A DNA stretch of 56,895 bases from Lapidilactobacillus mulanensis (GCF_003946215.1 NZ_RHOW01000014.1:1-56895), one strand, 5' to 3'. Positions 44,969 through 54,289 are shown, counted from the stretch's first letter. The notes: generated by a model not told the origin, from the sequence alone. Program-made: numbers and translations.

Positions 44969-45020
44969 GATAAACTTCCTTTTTATTTATTTTCAAGCAT
45001 GGACAAAATGTGAGACTACA

Positions 45021-45263
45021 TTAGCGCGGTTTTTTAATTTGATCCACTGTTAAGTATTCTTTTTCTAAAGCCGGATCAACTTCGGCGGCTTTCTGTAATT
45101 CCTTCTTCATTTTCTTCGTAAAGTCACGTCTTGTCAACATCACTAGGTGGCCGCAACCCATGCACTTAATTTTAATATCAGCGCCAAGCCGGACGACTTC
45201 CCAGCGATTCTCCCCACAAGCATGAGGCTTCTTCATCTGTACTAAATCACCAAGTTCAAACAT
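45021..45263 (-). CDS. DUF951-family small protein
   Basis: The 80-residue protein begins M-F-E-L-G-D-L-V-Q-M-K-K-P-H-A-C-G and has the cysteines of a zinc-ribbon-like pattern (P-H-A-C-G, then K-C-M-G-C-G). It is almost always encoded between parB and ychF in Firmicutes; function unknown. The start was moved from 45299 to 45263 on the basis of GAGGAGG and family length. Confidence 0.9.
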   Translation of the reverse strand: MFELGDLVQMKKPHACGENRWEVVRLGADIKIKCMGCGHLVMLTRRDFTKKMKKELQKAAEVDPALEKEYLTVDQIKKPR

Positions 45264-45304
45264 TGCTTGCTGGCCTCCTCTTGTATGTTGTGAGCACAAT
45301 TATT

Positions 45305-46177
45305 CTAGTCGATTTTAATATCTAGGACATCCAATAACCGGTTCAAATCTTTCACTGACGTGTATTTAATTTCAATTTTACCGGCGCCTCGTTTATTCGC
45401 GCTGATTTTAACTTTCGTCGCTAATTTATCGACCAATGCGTTTTCTGTCGCCTTGATATAAGGTGATTTCGCTGGTTGTTTAGCTTTCACCGTAGCTTTA
45501 TCGGCATTCATTTGTAAAACAAACTGTTCGAGCTGTCGCACCGTTAAGCCATCTTTAATCGCTTTTTCAGCAACGGTGTCGATCTCTGCTTTATTTTTCA
45601 AACTAAGCAATGTCCTGGCCTGCGCCATTGAAAGCTTACCTGTTTGTAAATATTCTTTGGTAACATCGGGTAATGTCAGTAAGCGTAAGTAATTAGCAAT
45701 ATACGGGCGACTTTTACCAATTCGCTCCGAAACTTCTTCTTGCGTCAGACTCAACTTTTGAATCAACGTTTGGTACGCCTCTGCCTCTTCTAACGGCGTT
45801 AAATCCTCACGTTGCAAATTTTCAAGAACGGCGATTTCCATCATTTGTTGTTCATCGATTTGACGAACGATCGCTGGAATTGTTTCTTTACCAGCAATCT
45901 TACTGGCACGGAAACGACGCTCGCCAGCAATGATTTCATAGCCATTCAAACTTTTACGCACCATGATCGGTTGGAAAACACCGCTTTGACGAATCGAATC
46001 CGCTAATTCTTGCAATGCAGCATCATCGAAAGTTTTTCGAGGCTGATAAGGGTTAGGGCGAATGTCAGCTAATGATAATTCTTCAACAACTTCCTTGTCT
46101 GTATTAACAGATTCAAAGTCGGAAAAAATTGCATCGATTCCTCTGCCTAGTCCTTTTGAATTCTTATTTGTCGCCAT
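45305..46177 (-). CDS. parB: Chromosome partitioning protein ParB (Spo0J)
   Basis: The 290-residue CTPase clamp loads at parS and recruits SMC for origin segregation. Conserved motifs are N-P-Y-Q-P-R-K-T-F, the arginine-rich G-E-R-R-F-R-A and E-N-L-Q-R-E-D-L-T-P, then the KorB/HTH domain with S-R-P-Y-I-A-N-Y-L-R-L-L and a C-terminal dimerisation domain. Overlaps parA by 14 bases. No intact 16-bp parS was found in the window. Confidence 0.96.
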   Translation of the reverse strand: MATNKNSKGLGRGIDAIFSDFESVNTDKEVVEELSLADIRPNPYQPRKTFDDAALQELADSIRQSGVFQPIMVRKSLNGYEIIAGERRFRASKIAGKETIPAIVRQIDEQQMMEIAVLENLQREDLTPLEEAEAYQTLIQKLSLTQEEVSERIGKSRPYIANYLRLLTLPDVTKEYLQTGKLSMAQARTLLSLKNKAEIDTVAEKAIKDGLTVRQLEQFVLQMNADKATVKAKQPAKSPYIKATENALVDKLATKVKISANKRGAGKIEIKYTSVKDLNRLLDVLDIKID

Positions 46178-46934
46178 TAGCAGCCATAACCTCCTTTGCT
46201 AAAGCTTGGTAAACTTCCGCGCCACGAGATTTACGATCATAATCGATGATCGATAATCCGTAACTTGGCGCCTCTGCCAAACGTGTGATGCGTGGAATAA
46301 CCGTCTGGTAAACGCGATCGCGAAATGTCTTGCGCACTTCTTCGATGACTTCTGCACCAAGGTTAGTGCGCGCATCATACATGGTCAAAAGCACACCCTC
46401 AATACTCAACTCCGGGTTGAAATGCTTCTGAACGAGACGGACGGTGTTCAGCAACTGGCTCAAACCTTCCAATGCATAGTATTCACTCTGAACCGGAATG
46501 ATAATCGAATCGCTAGCCGTAAAAGCATTGATCGACAGCTGTCCTAAGGATGGTGGGCAATCGATCAAGACATAATCATACTGAGCTTTAACGCCAGCCA
46601 ATCCTTTGAGTAGCCGTTGTTCGCGAGCCGTCTGCGTGGTCAATTCGATTTCAGCACCGGCCAATTGAATCGTCGCGGGTACAACATCAAGGTGCACACG
46701 CTTCGTGTGATAAATGGCCGACTTCATTGGCAACTGATTGATCAAGACATCGTAGACATCTTTTGAAACATCGGATTTTTTTATGCCCAATCCACTAGTT
46801 GCGTTGCCTTGGGGGTCGCTGTCAACAATTAAGACGCGTTTACCGGCTTCATTCAAGCACGCAGCGAGATTGATCGTCGTGGTCGTTTTGCCAACGCCAC
46901 CTTTTTGATTTGCAATTGAAATTACCTTGACCAT
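46164..46934 (-). CDS. parA: Chromosome partitioning ATPase ParA (Soj)
   Basis: The 256-residue protein has the deviant Walker A K-G-G-V-G-K-T-T-T (residues 11-19), Walker A' D-S-D-P-Q-G-N-A-T-S-G-L-G and Walker B L-I-D-C-P-P-S-L. It drives origin segregation with ParB and regulates DnaA. Its start overlaps the noc stop by one base. Confidence 0.97.
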   Translation of the reverse strand: MVKVISIANQKGGVGKTTTTINLAACLNEAGKRVLIVDSDPQGNATSGLGIKKSDVSKDVYDVLINQLPMKSAIYHTKRVHLDVVPATIQLAGAEIELTTQTAREQRLLKGLAGVKAQYDYVLIDCPPSLGQLSINAFTASDSIIIPVQSEYYALEGLSQLLNTVRLVQKHFNPELSIEGVLLTMYDARTNLGAEVIEEVRKTFRDRVYQTVIPRITRLAEAPSYGLSIIDYDRKSRGAEVYQALAKEVMAANGDK

Positions 46935-47866
46935 TAGTTTTCCTCTTCATTCTCTGCGGAGTTAGCAACAGAAACTTCAATTGTGATCGTGTAGTGATCA
47001 GCCGTTGCTTTTTCGGTGAACTGTACCTGATTACCTGCAGACTGGATTTGTTTTAATGACTGTTTAATTTTTTTTGCAGCGTTGGTTAATCGGTGTGCGC
47101 CTGTCCCGTTTTGTGGATCGTCCTTTGCAGCAGGCTGCGCGGAATTAGCCGTCCCAGTTTTCTCCTGCGTTGTTGGCTTTGCAGTCTGAGTCGCATCCGG
47201 GGCACTTAATTGGGCAATCAATTGGTCGGTTTGGCCAACCGTGAGATGGTCTGCTAAAATCTGTTTCAAGACAATGGCTTGCGTGATCGCGTCGAGTTTC
47301 AAAAGTGCGCGCCCATGTCTGGGTGTGATCTGACCATTCACGATGGCTTGTTGCGCTTCTGCGGGTAACTTGAGTAGACGTAATTGATTAGCTAAATAAG
47401 ATTGGCTTTTCCCTAAACGTTGCGCCAACTGGGCTTGGGTGCCATGGGTCGTGTCCAATAAGCTTTGATAAGCAGCGGCTTCGTCGATCGGGTTTAAATC
47501 TTCACGCTGTAAATTCTCGATCACTGCCATTTCCGCAGATTCCTGATCGGTCATTTGTTTCACAATAGCCGAAATTTCTGCCCAGCCTAGCGACTGCACT
47601 GCGCGATAGCGACGTTCACCGGCAATGATTTCATAATGATCCGGTGCGTATTCACGCAAAATAATCGGTTGCAAGAGGCCATGTGCCGCGATCGTCTGTG
47701 CTAACTCGTTAATAGATCCGGCTGTGAATTGTTTACGCGGCTGAAATCGATTGGGAACAATCTGTAAAATCGAAATTTGCCGAATATTTTTTTTCGACTG
47801 ATCTGCATTTTCCAATTCATCAGGATCAGATTGATTCGTTTCTTTTTTTTGATTGAAGAAAGCCAT
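46934..47866 (-). CDS. noc: Nucleoid occlusion protein Noc
   Basis: The 310-residue ParB paralogue blocks division over the nucleoid. It keeps the CTP-binding motifs (N-R-F-Q-P-R-K-Q-F, G-E-R-R-Y-R-A) and HTH, and starts M-A-F-F-N-Q-K-K, an amphipathic N terminus expected to bind membrane as in Bacillus Noc. A long low-complexity linker (about 210-260, rich in A, T, Q, P) is inserted before the C-terminal domain. Position between rsmG and parA identifies it as Noc rather than a second ParB. Confidence 0.93.
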   Translation of the reverse strand: MAFFNQKKETNQSDPDELENADQSKKNIRQISILQIVPNRFQPRKQFTAGSINELAQTIAAHGLLQPIILREYAPDHYEIIAGERRYRAVQSLGWAEISAIVKQMTDQESAEMAVIENLQREDLNPIDEAAAYQSLLDTTHGTQAQLAQRLGKSQSYLANQLRLLKLPAEAQQAIVNGQITPRHGRALLKLDAITQAIVLKQILADHLTVGQTDQLIAQLSAPDATQTAKPTTQEKTGTANSAQPAAKDDPQNGTGAHRLTNAAKKIKQSLKQIQSAGNQVQFTEKATADHYTITIEVSVANSAENEEEN

Positions 47867-47878
47867 CTTGTTCCTCCT

Positions 47879-48619
47879 TTACTTCAATTCATCACCAAGC
47901 AATGGTGCCTTGGTGATCGTACCTGGTTTACGCGGATAAGTTTTAGGTGTTTCTTTCGTTTTTTGAACAATGATGATGACGCGTTTATCCTTTGTTTCTG
48001 GCAAGGTCAATTCAATCGACTTAACTAATTTGCCACCGAGAACGTGAAAAGCATGCTCAGACTGTTGTAATTCCTCAACGCCCTTGCTACCCTTCATCGC
48101 CACGAAATAGCCGCCTTTTTGAACGAGTGGCAAACATAACTCTGCTAGAACCGGCAAGCTGGCAACCGCACGGGCTGTAACGACGTTATAACTCTGACGA
48201 TGTGGCGAGCGTTTACTGCCAAAGTCTTCGGCGCGCTCGTGATAAAAAGCGACCCCTTGTAAATCGAGTTGTGTTGCCAACTCTTGCAAGAAATTGATGC
48301 GCTTATTTAATGAATCAACAATGCTGACTTCGAGTTGCGGAAACACAATTTTATTCGGGATCGATGGGAAGCCGGCGCCCGCACCAACATCCAATAACGA
48401 CAAAGACGCCGTTTGTAACTCTGGCAAAGCAAACGCCAGGGTCAACGAATCGTAGAAGTGCTTTAAATAAACGTCACCTTCAGTGGTGATCGCCGTCAAA
48501 TTAACCACTTTATTGGTCTCGACTAATAAATGATAATAGTTATCAAATTGTTGTTTTTGTGTTGCCGTTAAGATGATCCCTTGAGTTTCTAACTGTTGAA
48601 AAAATTGATCTGGTGACAT
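47879..48619 (-). CDS. rsmG: 16S rRNA (guanine527-N7)-methyltransferase
   Basis: The 246-residue methyltransferase modifies G527 of 16S rRNA using S-adenosylmethionine. Signature motifs are L-L-D-V-G-A-G-A-G-F-P-S-I-P, V-D-S-L-N-K-R-I-N-F-L and N-V-V-T-A-R-A-V-A-S-L. ATG 48619 (GAGGGG upstream) is chosen over the longer frame because the family begins M-x-P-x-x-F. First gene of the noc-parAB block. Loss of this gene gives low-level streptomycin resistance in other bacteria. Confidence 0.96.
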   Translation of the reverse strand: MSPDQFFQQLETQGIILTATQKQQFDNYYHLLVETNKVVNLTAITTEGDVYLKHFYDSLTLAFALPELQTASLSLLDVGAGAGFPSIPNKIVFPQLEVSIVDSLNKRINFLQELATQLDLQGVAFYHERAEDFGSKRSPHRQSYNVVTARAVASLPVLAELCLPLVQKGGYFVAMKGSKGVEELQQSEHAFHVLGGKLVKSIELTLPETKDKRVIIIVQKTKETPKTYPRKPGTITKAPLLGDELK

Positions 48620-48638
48620 TTTACCCCTCACGTTCTTC

Positions 48639-48660
48639 GTGAAACAACCTTTTGTTTCAC
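48639..48660. repeat. Inverted repeat of parS-like half sites upstream of rsmG
   Basis: GTGAAACAA-CCTT-TTGTTTCAC is a perfect 9-bp inverted repeat. The arms equal the two halves of a parS site in reversed order, which makes it a hairpin rather than a parS palindrome. Confidence 0.6.
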
Positions 48661-48755
48661 ACACTGCTTTTACTTTAACTAAAAATCGACCTATTTGCAA
48701 CCTCATAACGCGTTATATCACGGTAAATTTTCCGTAAACTGAATTATTTGCAGGA

Positions 48756-48789
48756 TTAAAAAATGCAGCCACCAAAAACGTAGCTGCAT
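48756..48789 (-). terminator. Terminator of the MFS transporter gene
   Basis: ATGCAGC and GCTGCAT pair around 13 bases and are followed on the minus strand by TTTTTTAA. Confidence 0.85.
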
Positions 48790-48804
48790 AACAGATCAAC
48801 TTGA

Positions 48805-50034
48805 TTATTTTCGATACTTTTGTAGTTCCTCTTGGCGATATTTTTTCATTGAACTGAGGAAGAGAAACCCAACGACAATGTTCAAAATACCTGTGCCTAG
48901 AAAAATCCATTTAATATTGATCAAGTCGGCTAAAGGACCGAATAATAGTGTTCCGATCGGCGTTGTCGCACCGACAAAAATTCCGAACACGGAGAAAACA
49001 CGTCCCATATAATCGGGCTCAACGTTTTCCTGGATCAATGTGGTATCTGCAGTTGGCAGAAGTGGGAAAACCAGACCACCAACGGCCATGATCACACAGT
49101 ACCACCAAATCGACGGTGCAAATCCGATCACGCCGAAAACCACCCCGCAGACAACCATGACTAAAGCAATCGCACCCACTTTATCCTTGATTACTTTTCT
49201 AGTGGCAACCAAAACACCACCGACTACCGAACCGATCGACCATGCCACTTCAGACCAGGTCAGGAAGGCCACATTGTTCCCGTACGCGCGTTCAACGAAG
49301 ACTGGTGACAGAACACTGGCTGGTGCTAACAAGATGAAGAAGGCCCCATAGGCGATCATTAAACCGATGATCAATGGACGAGCGCGTACATAACGCAAAC
49401 CCGCAGCCATTTCTTGAAAAACACCCGTTTGCTCGACTCGATGTTCGCGTGGCGCCAATTTAATCAAGCCCGTCATTGAAATCCCAATGATCGCCGTGAC
49501 CACATCTAATGCGAAAGCAAAACGTAAATCAAAGTTTGCTAGAATGACACCACCCATTGCTGGTGCCATTAATTGAGAAAACGAACTAAGCGTATTATAG
49601 ATTCCGTTGATCCGGCTTAAATTATTTTGCGGAACGATATCGGCGATCATGGCGTTGACCGATGGCGATTGAATACCGTTACCCGCGGAACGCACCGCTA
49701 ACAGAATTAATAACAACCATAACTGATCAAATCCCAGCGAAAATAAAATGGCCATTGTCAAGGTTGCGATGGCAATACCAGAATCGGCGATCATCGCTAG
49801 ATATTTTCGACTATAACGATCCGCCCAAACGCCAGCCCACAGTGAAATAATAACTGAAGGAACGGTGGTTGCTAAGGTCGCATAAGTGACCCACATGCCG
49901 GAACCCGTTTGCAAAGTAATGTACCAGACAACTGCAAAGCCACTAACCAACGACCCGAAGATTGAAATCGTTTGGCTAGACAATAGCAGCGTGATCCAAC
50001 GCTGCCAATTTTCATATTTTTTTAAATTTTCCAT
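48805..50034 (-). CDS. Major facilitator superfamily drug exporter (MefA/YfiS-like)
   Basis: The 409-residue protein has twelve predicted helices and the MFS loop motif G-V-W-A-D-R-Y-S-R-K-Y. The start W-I-T-L-L-L-S-S-Q-T-I-S-I-F-G-S and the R-S-A-G-N-G-I-Q-S-P segment resemble macrolide-efflux-type exporters, but the substrate cannot be read from sequence. A single gene with terminator; no nearby regulator on its strand. Confidence 0.85.
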   Translation of the reverse strand: MENLKKYENWQRWITLLLSSQTISIFGSLVSGFAVVWYITLQTGSGMWVTYATLATTVPSVIISLWAGVWADRYSRKYLAMIADSGIAIATLTMAILFSLGFDQLWLLLILLAVRSAGNGIQSPSVNAMIADIVPQNNLSRINGIYNTLSSFSQLMAPAMGGVILANFDLRFAFALDVVTAIIGISMTGLIKLAPREHRVEQTGVFQEMAAGLRYVRARPLIIGLMIAYGAFFILLAPASVLSPVFVERAYGNNVAFLTWSEVAWSIGSVVGGVLVATRKVIKDKVGAIALVMVVCGVVFGVIGFAPSIWWYCVIMAVGGLVFPLLPTADTTLIQENVEPDYMGRVFSVFGIFVGATTPIGTLLFGPLADLINIKWIFLGTGILNIVVGFLFLSSMKKYRQEELQKYRK

Positions 50035-50256
50035 TTAATATTCCTAACTATTTTTAATTGATCATCACTATTCGTGACAGTTTCTACCACCCTTAGCATC
50101 TGTAGCCTAAGCTGAACTAATGCCACAAAAATATAAGGTATCGTTAAAGTTCACCGGCAATAAAGCTATTAAGCTACAAAAAAAGACTAGACCTGTTTAA
50201 GGTATAGCCTACATTATCTAGTATTTAGCTAAAAACTAGTAAAGTACCCACTCGAT

Positions 50257-50334
50257 GGGAAAGCCATGCCTTAAGTTAATATCGCTCTGATTCATTGGTT
50301 GCTTTAAAAATTCAGTAGCTGACATGGCTTTCCC
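50257..50334. repeat. 12-bp inverted repeat in an otherwise gene-free region
   Basis: GGGAAAGCCATG (50257-50268) and CATGGCTTTCCC (50323-50334) are perfect arms 54 bases apart. The surrounding gap 50035-50483 holds no credible gene. A smaller CTAGT/ACTAG hairpin lies just to the left (about 50219-50240). Could be a degraded mobile element or a small RNA. Confidence 0.55.
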
Positions 50335-50483
50335 TTCTTTCAACGTATTTAATCTTGTTATAAAATAACATGTCTAGGTCAATATGACAAGCTTTATCTG
50401 AATTATTCGCAAATTGAACAAGCGCGATGCTTAAAGCGTTCTGCTAAATTGAAAAAAGATTACAAAAACATCGAATTTTTAGG

Positions 50484-50521
50484 GAACGTACGTTCTAATT
50501 GCGGTGACTTTGTGTTATGGT
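50484..50521 (+). promoter_or_regulatory. LexA-like box at the promoter of the nuclease-fold gene
   Basis: GAACGTACGTTC (50484-50495) fits the Gram-positive LexA core GAAC-N4-GTTC; against CGAACRNRYGTTYC, 12 of 14 positions agree. Its right half overlaps a poor -35 (TTCTAA, 50493-50498), followed after 17 bases by an extended -10, TGTTATGGT (50513-50521). Confidence 0.6.
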
Positions 50522-50557
50522 TAAGCTAAGAGTGATAAATATTTCGGAGGTCATTAA

Positions 50558-51439
50558 ATGGATACGCCTTCAAAGCAAGAAGCTCGAATTGGACAATTAT
50601 TAAATGAGCTGAGCATTTATTTCGAACGGGAAAAAGTTTTCCCAGAATTAAAAAGCCAACAAGGCGCACATCTGCCCGTTGACTTTGCACTATGTATCGA
50701 TGACTTTCTAGCGATTATTGAGTATAACGGCGCGCAACATTATCAGCCCATCAATAAAACCCCAGAAGCCGTCGACGCTTGGAAACGCCTGAACACAAAT
50801 GGGAACAGTCGTCTGAATTTTACCAAGAAATATGATATTCCTTATTTAGTGATTCATTATTTAGACCACACTAAACTTCCAGAGATCATTAAGAAATTTG
50901 TTAATGACATTCAGCAGCATTCCCAACAACAAAAAATAAAATACACCAAGAATACGAAAGGCTATTTCGGTAGCTATCCGTATCGAAAATTTGAAGCGAC
51001 TGAAGTCCTGTCCCAGAAGCCGTCGACCAATCCACTTGAACTGACCAAGAATTCACAGCTTGGTTTTGTTAAACTCGGTCAAGATACGATTCTGTGGACA
51101 CAGAGCGGTCTTGATAAGTTACGGGCACAGATCGATCAGTCCCAACAAACCATCAAAAAATACGAAGCTGTAACGGCGAAACTGATCATGAATATTTCCG
51201 ATTTAGAGCAACAACTTGAACAATATCAATGGCCAGCGACGGCTGAGAGCATCCCTGATTTTACGGCTAAATTCCGTAAAAGTGATGCGCCCAAGAGTCC
51301 ACTGACCACTGAAGCAAAAATATATATTCATTTGCTCGCTTCCAGTTATCATTTGACCGGTCACGAAATCAAACGCAAGTTAGCTAATGAATATCAACAG
51401 ACGATTAGTCTAACCACAATCGAAAAATATATCCATTAG
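50558..51439 (+). CDS. Restriction-endonuclease-fold protein, possibly SOS controlled
   Basis: The first 110 residues of this 293-residue protein show the pattern P-V-D-F-A-L...A-I-I-E-Y-N-G-A-Q-H-Y (Asp42, Glu55, Gln60, His61), typical of small PD-(D/E)xK or EDxHD-type nuclease domains. A coiled coil (about 183-225) and a C-terminal winged-helix-like region (about 245-293) follow. GGAGG lies seven bases before ATG 50558. A LexA-like box covers its promoter, suggesting induction by DNA damage. No methylase or other partner gene is adjacent. Target and reaction are unknown. Confidence 0.7.
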   Translation: MDTPSKQEARIGQLLNELSIYFEREKVFPELKSQQGAHLPVDFALCIDDFLAIIEYNGAQHYQPINKTPEAVDAWKRLNTNGNSRLNFTKKYDIPYLVIHYLDHTKLPEIIKKFVNDIQQHSQQQKIKYTKNTKGYFGSYPYRKFEATEVLSQKPSTNPLELTKNSQLGFVKLGQDTILWTQSGLDKLRAQIDQSQQTIKKYEAVTAKLIMNISDLEQQLEQYQWPATAESIPDFTAKFRKSDAPKSPLTTEAKIYIHLLASSYHLTGHEIKRKLANEYQQTISLTTIEKYIH

Positions 51440-51444
51440 TTATT

Positions 51445-51804
51445 TTAACGAAAACTCGATACGATCGTTGGAATAAACCAGCTCAACCAGCCACCAATCG
51501 CAAGAAGTAGCCACCAATATTTAGCTACGAATTCCCAGCCATTCATCGGCCGTTTAGTTGACGACGTTTGTTGCTCAGCTCCTTCAGCAGGATGACTTTC
51601 TTTTGCAAGCACCAGATAATCTAAATCAACATCCAACAAGTCACTTAATTGAACCAAGTTGTTCACATCGGGTGTCGCTTCGCCACTTTCCCAGCGCGAA
51701 ACGGCCTGTCGTGAAATAAATAATTCTGTGGCAATGTTTTCCTGAGATAATCCTTTTTCTGATCTGATTTTCTTGAGTTGTTGTGCAAATACAATGTTAG
51801 CCAT
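51445..51804 (-). CDS. XRE-family regulator with C-terminal membrane anchor
   Basis: The 119-residue protein has a helix-turn-helix in residues 6-62 (L-S-Q-E-N-I-A-T-E-L-F-I-S-R-Q-A-V-S-R-W-E-S-G) and one membrane helix at about 94-113. Such short membrane-tethered XRE proteins may respond to envelope signals, but no target is evident. It converges with the nuclease-fold gene, with five bases between stop codons and no terminator in between. Confidence 0.85.
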   Translation of the reverse strand: MANIVFAQQLKKIRSEKGLSQENIATELFISRQAVSRWESGEATPDVNNLVQLSDLLDVDLDYLVLAKESHPAEGAEQQTSSTKRPMNGWEFVAKYWWLLLAIGGWLSWFIPTIVSSFR

Positions 51805-51970
51805 TTAAATCACTCCTTCTCGATAGCCCCCTGAGAACCTACCTTTATTATGCTGAGTTCTCCGCGGGATAGCTAGCATAAAATCCGAACATCGCGCAAT
51901 TAGCAACTGCTATTTGCGCAACTTATAATTGCAACATTGATAAATCAACGCTTAAATTTCACGATCATGA

Positions 51971-52013
51971 AAATAACCTTCAGATTTGAGGCCGTCAAAT
52001 CTGAAGGTTATTT
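51971..52013 (-). terminator. Terminator of the TetR/ABC exporter operon
   Basis: AAATAACCTTCAGATTTG and its perfect 18-bp complement flank a seven-base loop directly after the tetR stop, with weak T-runs on both ends. Confidence 0.88.
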
Positions 52014-52015
52014 AA

Positions 52016-52660
52016 CTAATCTGCCGAAAATCCGTGCTCAAAAATCTCTAAATAACGGGTCAACGTGCCGATCAAATCATCCATATCCTCAATATTGTTC
52101 ATATCGGGATGTGCCGCTAAATATTGTTGGATCTTAACCGAGTAGCTGCCTTGAATCAGGTTTAACATTTCATAGACATCTTCACGACGGACACCAGGCT
52201 TCAACTTGATCCGCGCCAAGACTGGCCCAGTAATTTCATTTTGCAGCGCGGCATTATCAATTAAATTATCTTTGACGTAATGGCGTGCTTCTTCTGGCAA
52301 TTGATTGCTACGAACGTAAGCGTCCAATAAGACTTTAAATTCTTTTTGAAATTTCAATTGCAGTTTAATTTTATATTGGGTGGCATTGATGATCATGGCG
52401 ACAAGATCCTCTGAATTCTGCCAAACATGCAGGTCAGCAACGCTCATCACGCGTTCCGTCGCTTCTTTAAGCACGGTCAAATACAACTGTGATTTGCTCT
52501 CGTAATATTTAAAAACCAAGCCTTTAGAAACATCGGCATTGTCTGCAATGTCTTCAACTCGCGTTTTGTGATAGCCATTGGCCGCAAATTCGGTCATAGC
52601 TTCGTCAATGATCCGCATTTCTTTTTGGGGATCGCGTGCCAATCTCGTTACTTTTCTCAT
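52016..52660 (-). CDS. TetR-family transcriptional regulator
   Basis: The 214-residue protein has an N-terminal TetR helix-turn-helix (A-N-G-Y-H-K-T-R-V-E-D-I-A-D-N-A-D-V-S-K followed by G-L-V-F-K-Y-Y) and a helical ligand-binding domain. It is encoded last in an operon with an ABC exporter and probably represses it, being relieved by the exported compound. Confidence 0.9.
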   Translation of the reverse strand: MRKVTRLARDPQKEMRIIDEAMTEFAANGYHKTRVEDIADNADVSKGLVFKYYESKSQLYLTVLKEATERVMSVADLHVWQNSEDLVAMIINATQYKIKLQLKFQKEFKVLLDAYVRSNQLPEEARHYVKDNLIDNAALQNEITGPVLARIKLKPGVRREDVYEMLNLIQGSYSVKIQQYLAAHPDMNNIEDMDDLIGTLTRYLEIFEHGFSAD

Positions 52661-52669
52661 GTGCTCATC

Positions 52670-54289
52670 CTAATTCATGATTTGATCACGGCGTTGAAAT
52701 CCGCTTGCCGCAACAACCAATAATACAACAGCTACGACCAACAAGCCAAGTAAAACAGTGCCGTCGATTTCTTTCACCGGAATATCCCGCATCCAGCCAT
52801 AAGGTACCAACTCCACCATCCAGTCCTTAAGTTTGAAGATGCTGCGGAAATACATCACCACAAACGCCACGCCCGTATAAATCATGGCTATACTTTTCAG
52901 CTTGGGTGCAAAAGCAATCACAACAGCTGCTAGTGCAATCATAACGGCGATCGTAACGCTGTAACCCGCAAATAACCGAGTGAAATATTTAAGGGCTAGT
53001 GGATGATTACCCATCACCGCAATATTACCTGCATATAAACCACCGATCCCAGCCGCAAACGCCATCAGCGCATTGACCAATGCATAGCCAACATATGTCC
53101 AAAAAATACGTACGCGACTCACAGGTTTTGCTAGGAACTGTTCTAAATAGCCTTTCTTCGCATCGCCATCCAACTTGTTGACTAGCACAATTCCCCGAAC
53201 GGTCCCGATCAGCACAAACACAACAGAAAGTGTTGATAGGAATTGAAGCAGCAATGCATCACTGGCCTTATTTTTCATCGCGTCGCTAAACATTTGTTCC
53301 ATAAATTTATTGGACTTCAGAACGTCAGTGATACTGTTAAAAATCGACCCATACATCAGTCCCATGATAATGGCGCCGAAGAACCAAGACCAAAATCCCT
53401 TGGCATCCACTTTGATCAGCGTTGTCAGTGGTCCTCTTAAGAAACGGCTCGTCGCTTTTCCAGCACGGGTTGCAATCAGACCAGCGCCGACGTCCCGCCG
53501 AGCACTTAGAAATATCGCAGCGCCCAAAATCACAATGATTGCCAAGATGATATAAACCACTGGCAGCCAATTATTGTCGTAATATACCGCACCGCGTTCG
53601 ATCCAACCCAGTGGTGACCACCAGTTATAGTCAGGATTTTGTACGTCGATCATCATGCGAACTAAATACGAAAGGCCTAATAATCCGATGGTATAAGTTG
53701 ACGCCGTACGCGCTTCGGCAGTCACTTGCGCGGTCAGAATTCCGCTAGTGCCAAATAATAATCCCACGCCAGATAAAAGTGCAGCAGTCAGCCAGTTACC
53801 ATTCGTGTTGCTGCCGGTCATATTAGCTAGTTGTAATCCAACACCCAATAAGACAAACATGACGAGATTAAACACCACAGATTCTAGAAACGCAGCCATC
53901 AAAGTGGCCTGACGACCAACACCTTTTGCTTGAACCAGTTCAGTCAGTCCTTGCTCCTCATCACCACGCGTGACGTTAACCGACAACAGTAAACTGGCCA
54001 AGGCATAAAACAAACCCATAAACACAAGCATTTCACTTGAAAACAAAATAGCCTCAGTCATCTTCACATTTGCTGGCACATAACCTAGAACGGCGATCAT
54101 TGCAGGCGAACGCAAAGTAACCATTAAGGCGTTAACCGAGCTTTGACTCGAATAGATCACGCCAATCTTTGAAGCATAACCGATCATTAAGCCAATGATA
54201 ACGACGATCCACGTCAGCATCTTAAACCGATCACGTTTCAAATTGATTCTCAACAAACGTCCAGATTGAGCAAACAAATTATTGAACAT
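52670..54289 (-). CDS. ABC-2 type exporter permease
   Basis: The 539-residue protein has about twelve hydrophobic segments in two similar halves (about 30-270 and 300-535), as in the large permeases of tetronasin/daunorubicin-type exporters. Conserved N-terminal L-L-R-I-N-L-K-R-D-R-F-K. It forms the membrane channel with the ATPase encoded upstream, whose gene overlaps its start by 11 bases. Confidence 0.87.
   Translation of the reverse strand: MFNNLFAQSGRLLRINLKRDRFKMLTWIVVIIGLMIGYASKIGVIYSSQSSVNALMVTLRSPAMIAVLGYVPANVKMTEAILFSSEMLVFMGLFYALASLLLSVNVTRGDEEQGLTELVQAKGVGRQATLMAAFLESVVFNLVMFVLLGVGLQLANMTGSNTNGNWLTAALLSGVGLLFGTSGILTAQVTAEARTASTYTIGLLGLSYLVRMMIDVQNPDYNWWSPLGWIERGAVYYDNNWLPVVYIILAIIVILGAAIFLSARRDVGAGLIATRAGKATSRFLRGPLTTLIKVDAKGFWSWFFGAIIMGLMYGSIFNSITDVLKSNKFMEQMFSDAMKNKASDALLLQFLSTLSVVFVLIGTVRGIVLVNKLDGDAKKGYLEQFLAKPVSRVRIFWTYVGYALVNALMAFAAGIGGLYAGNIAVMGNHPLALKYFTRLFAGYSVTIAVMIALAAVVIAFAPKLKSIAMIYTGVAFVVMYFRSIFKLKDWMVELVPYGWMRDIPVKEIDGTVLLGLLVVAVVLLVVAASGFQRRDQIMN

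Noticed and set aside
50353-50529. 58-codon open stretch before the nuclease-fold gene
   Set aside because: No start codon with ribosome binding site, overlaps the promoter and LexA-like box, and resembles no family I know.
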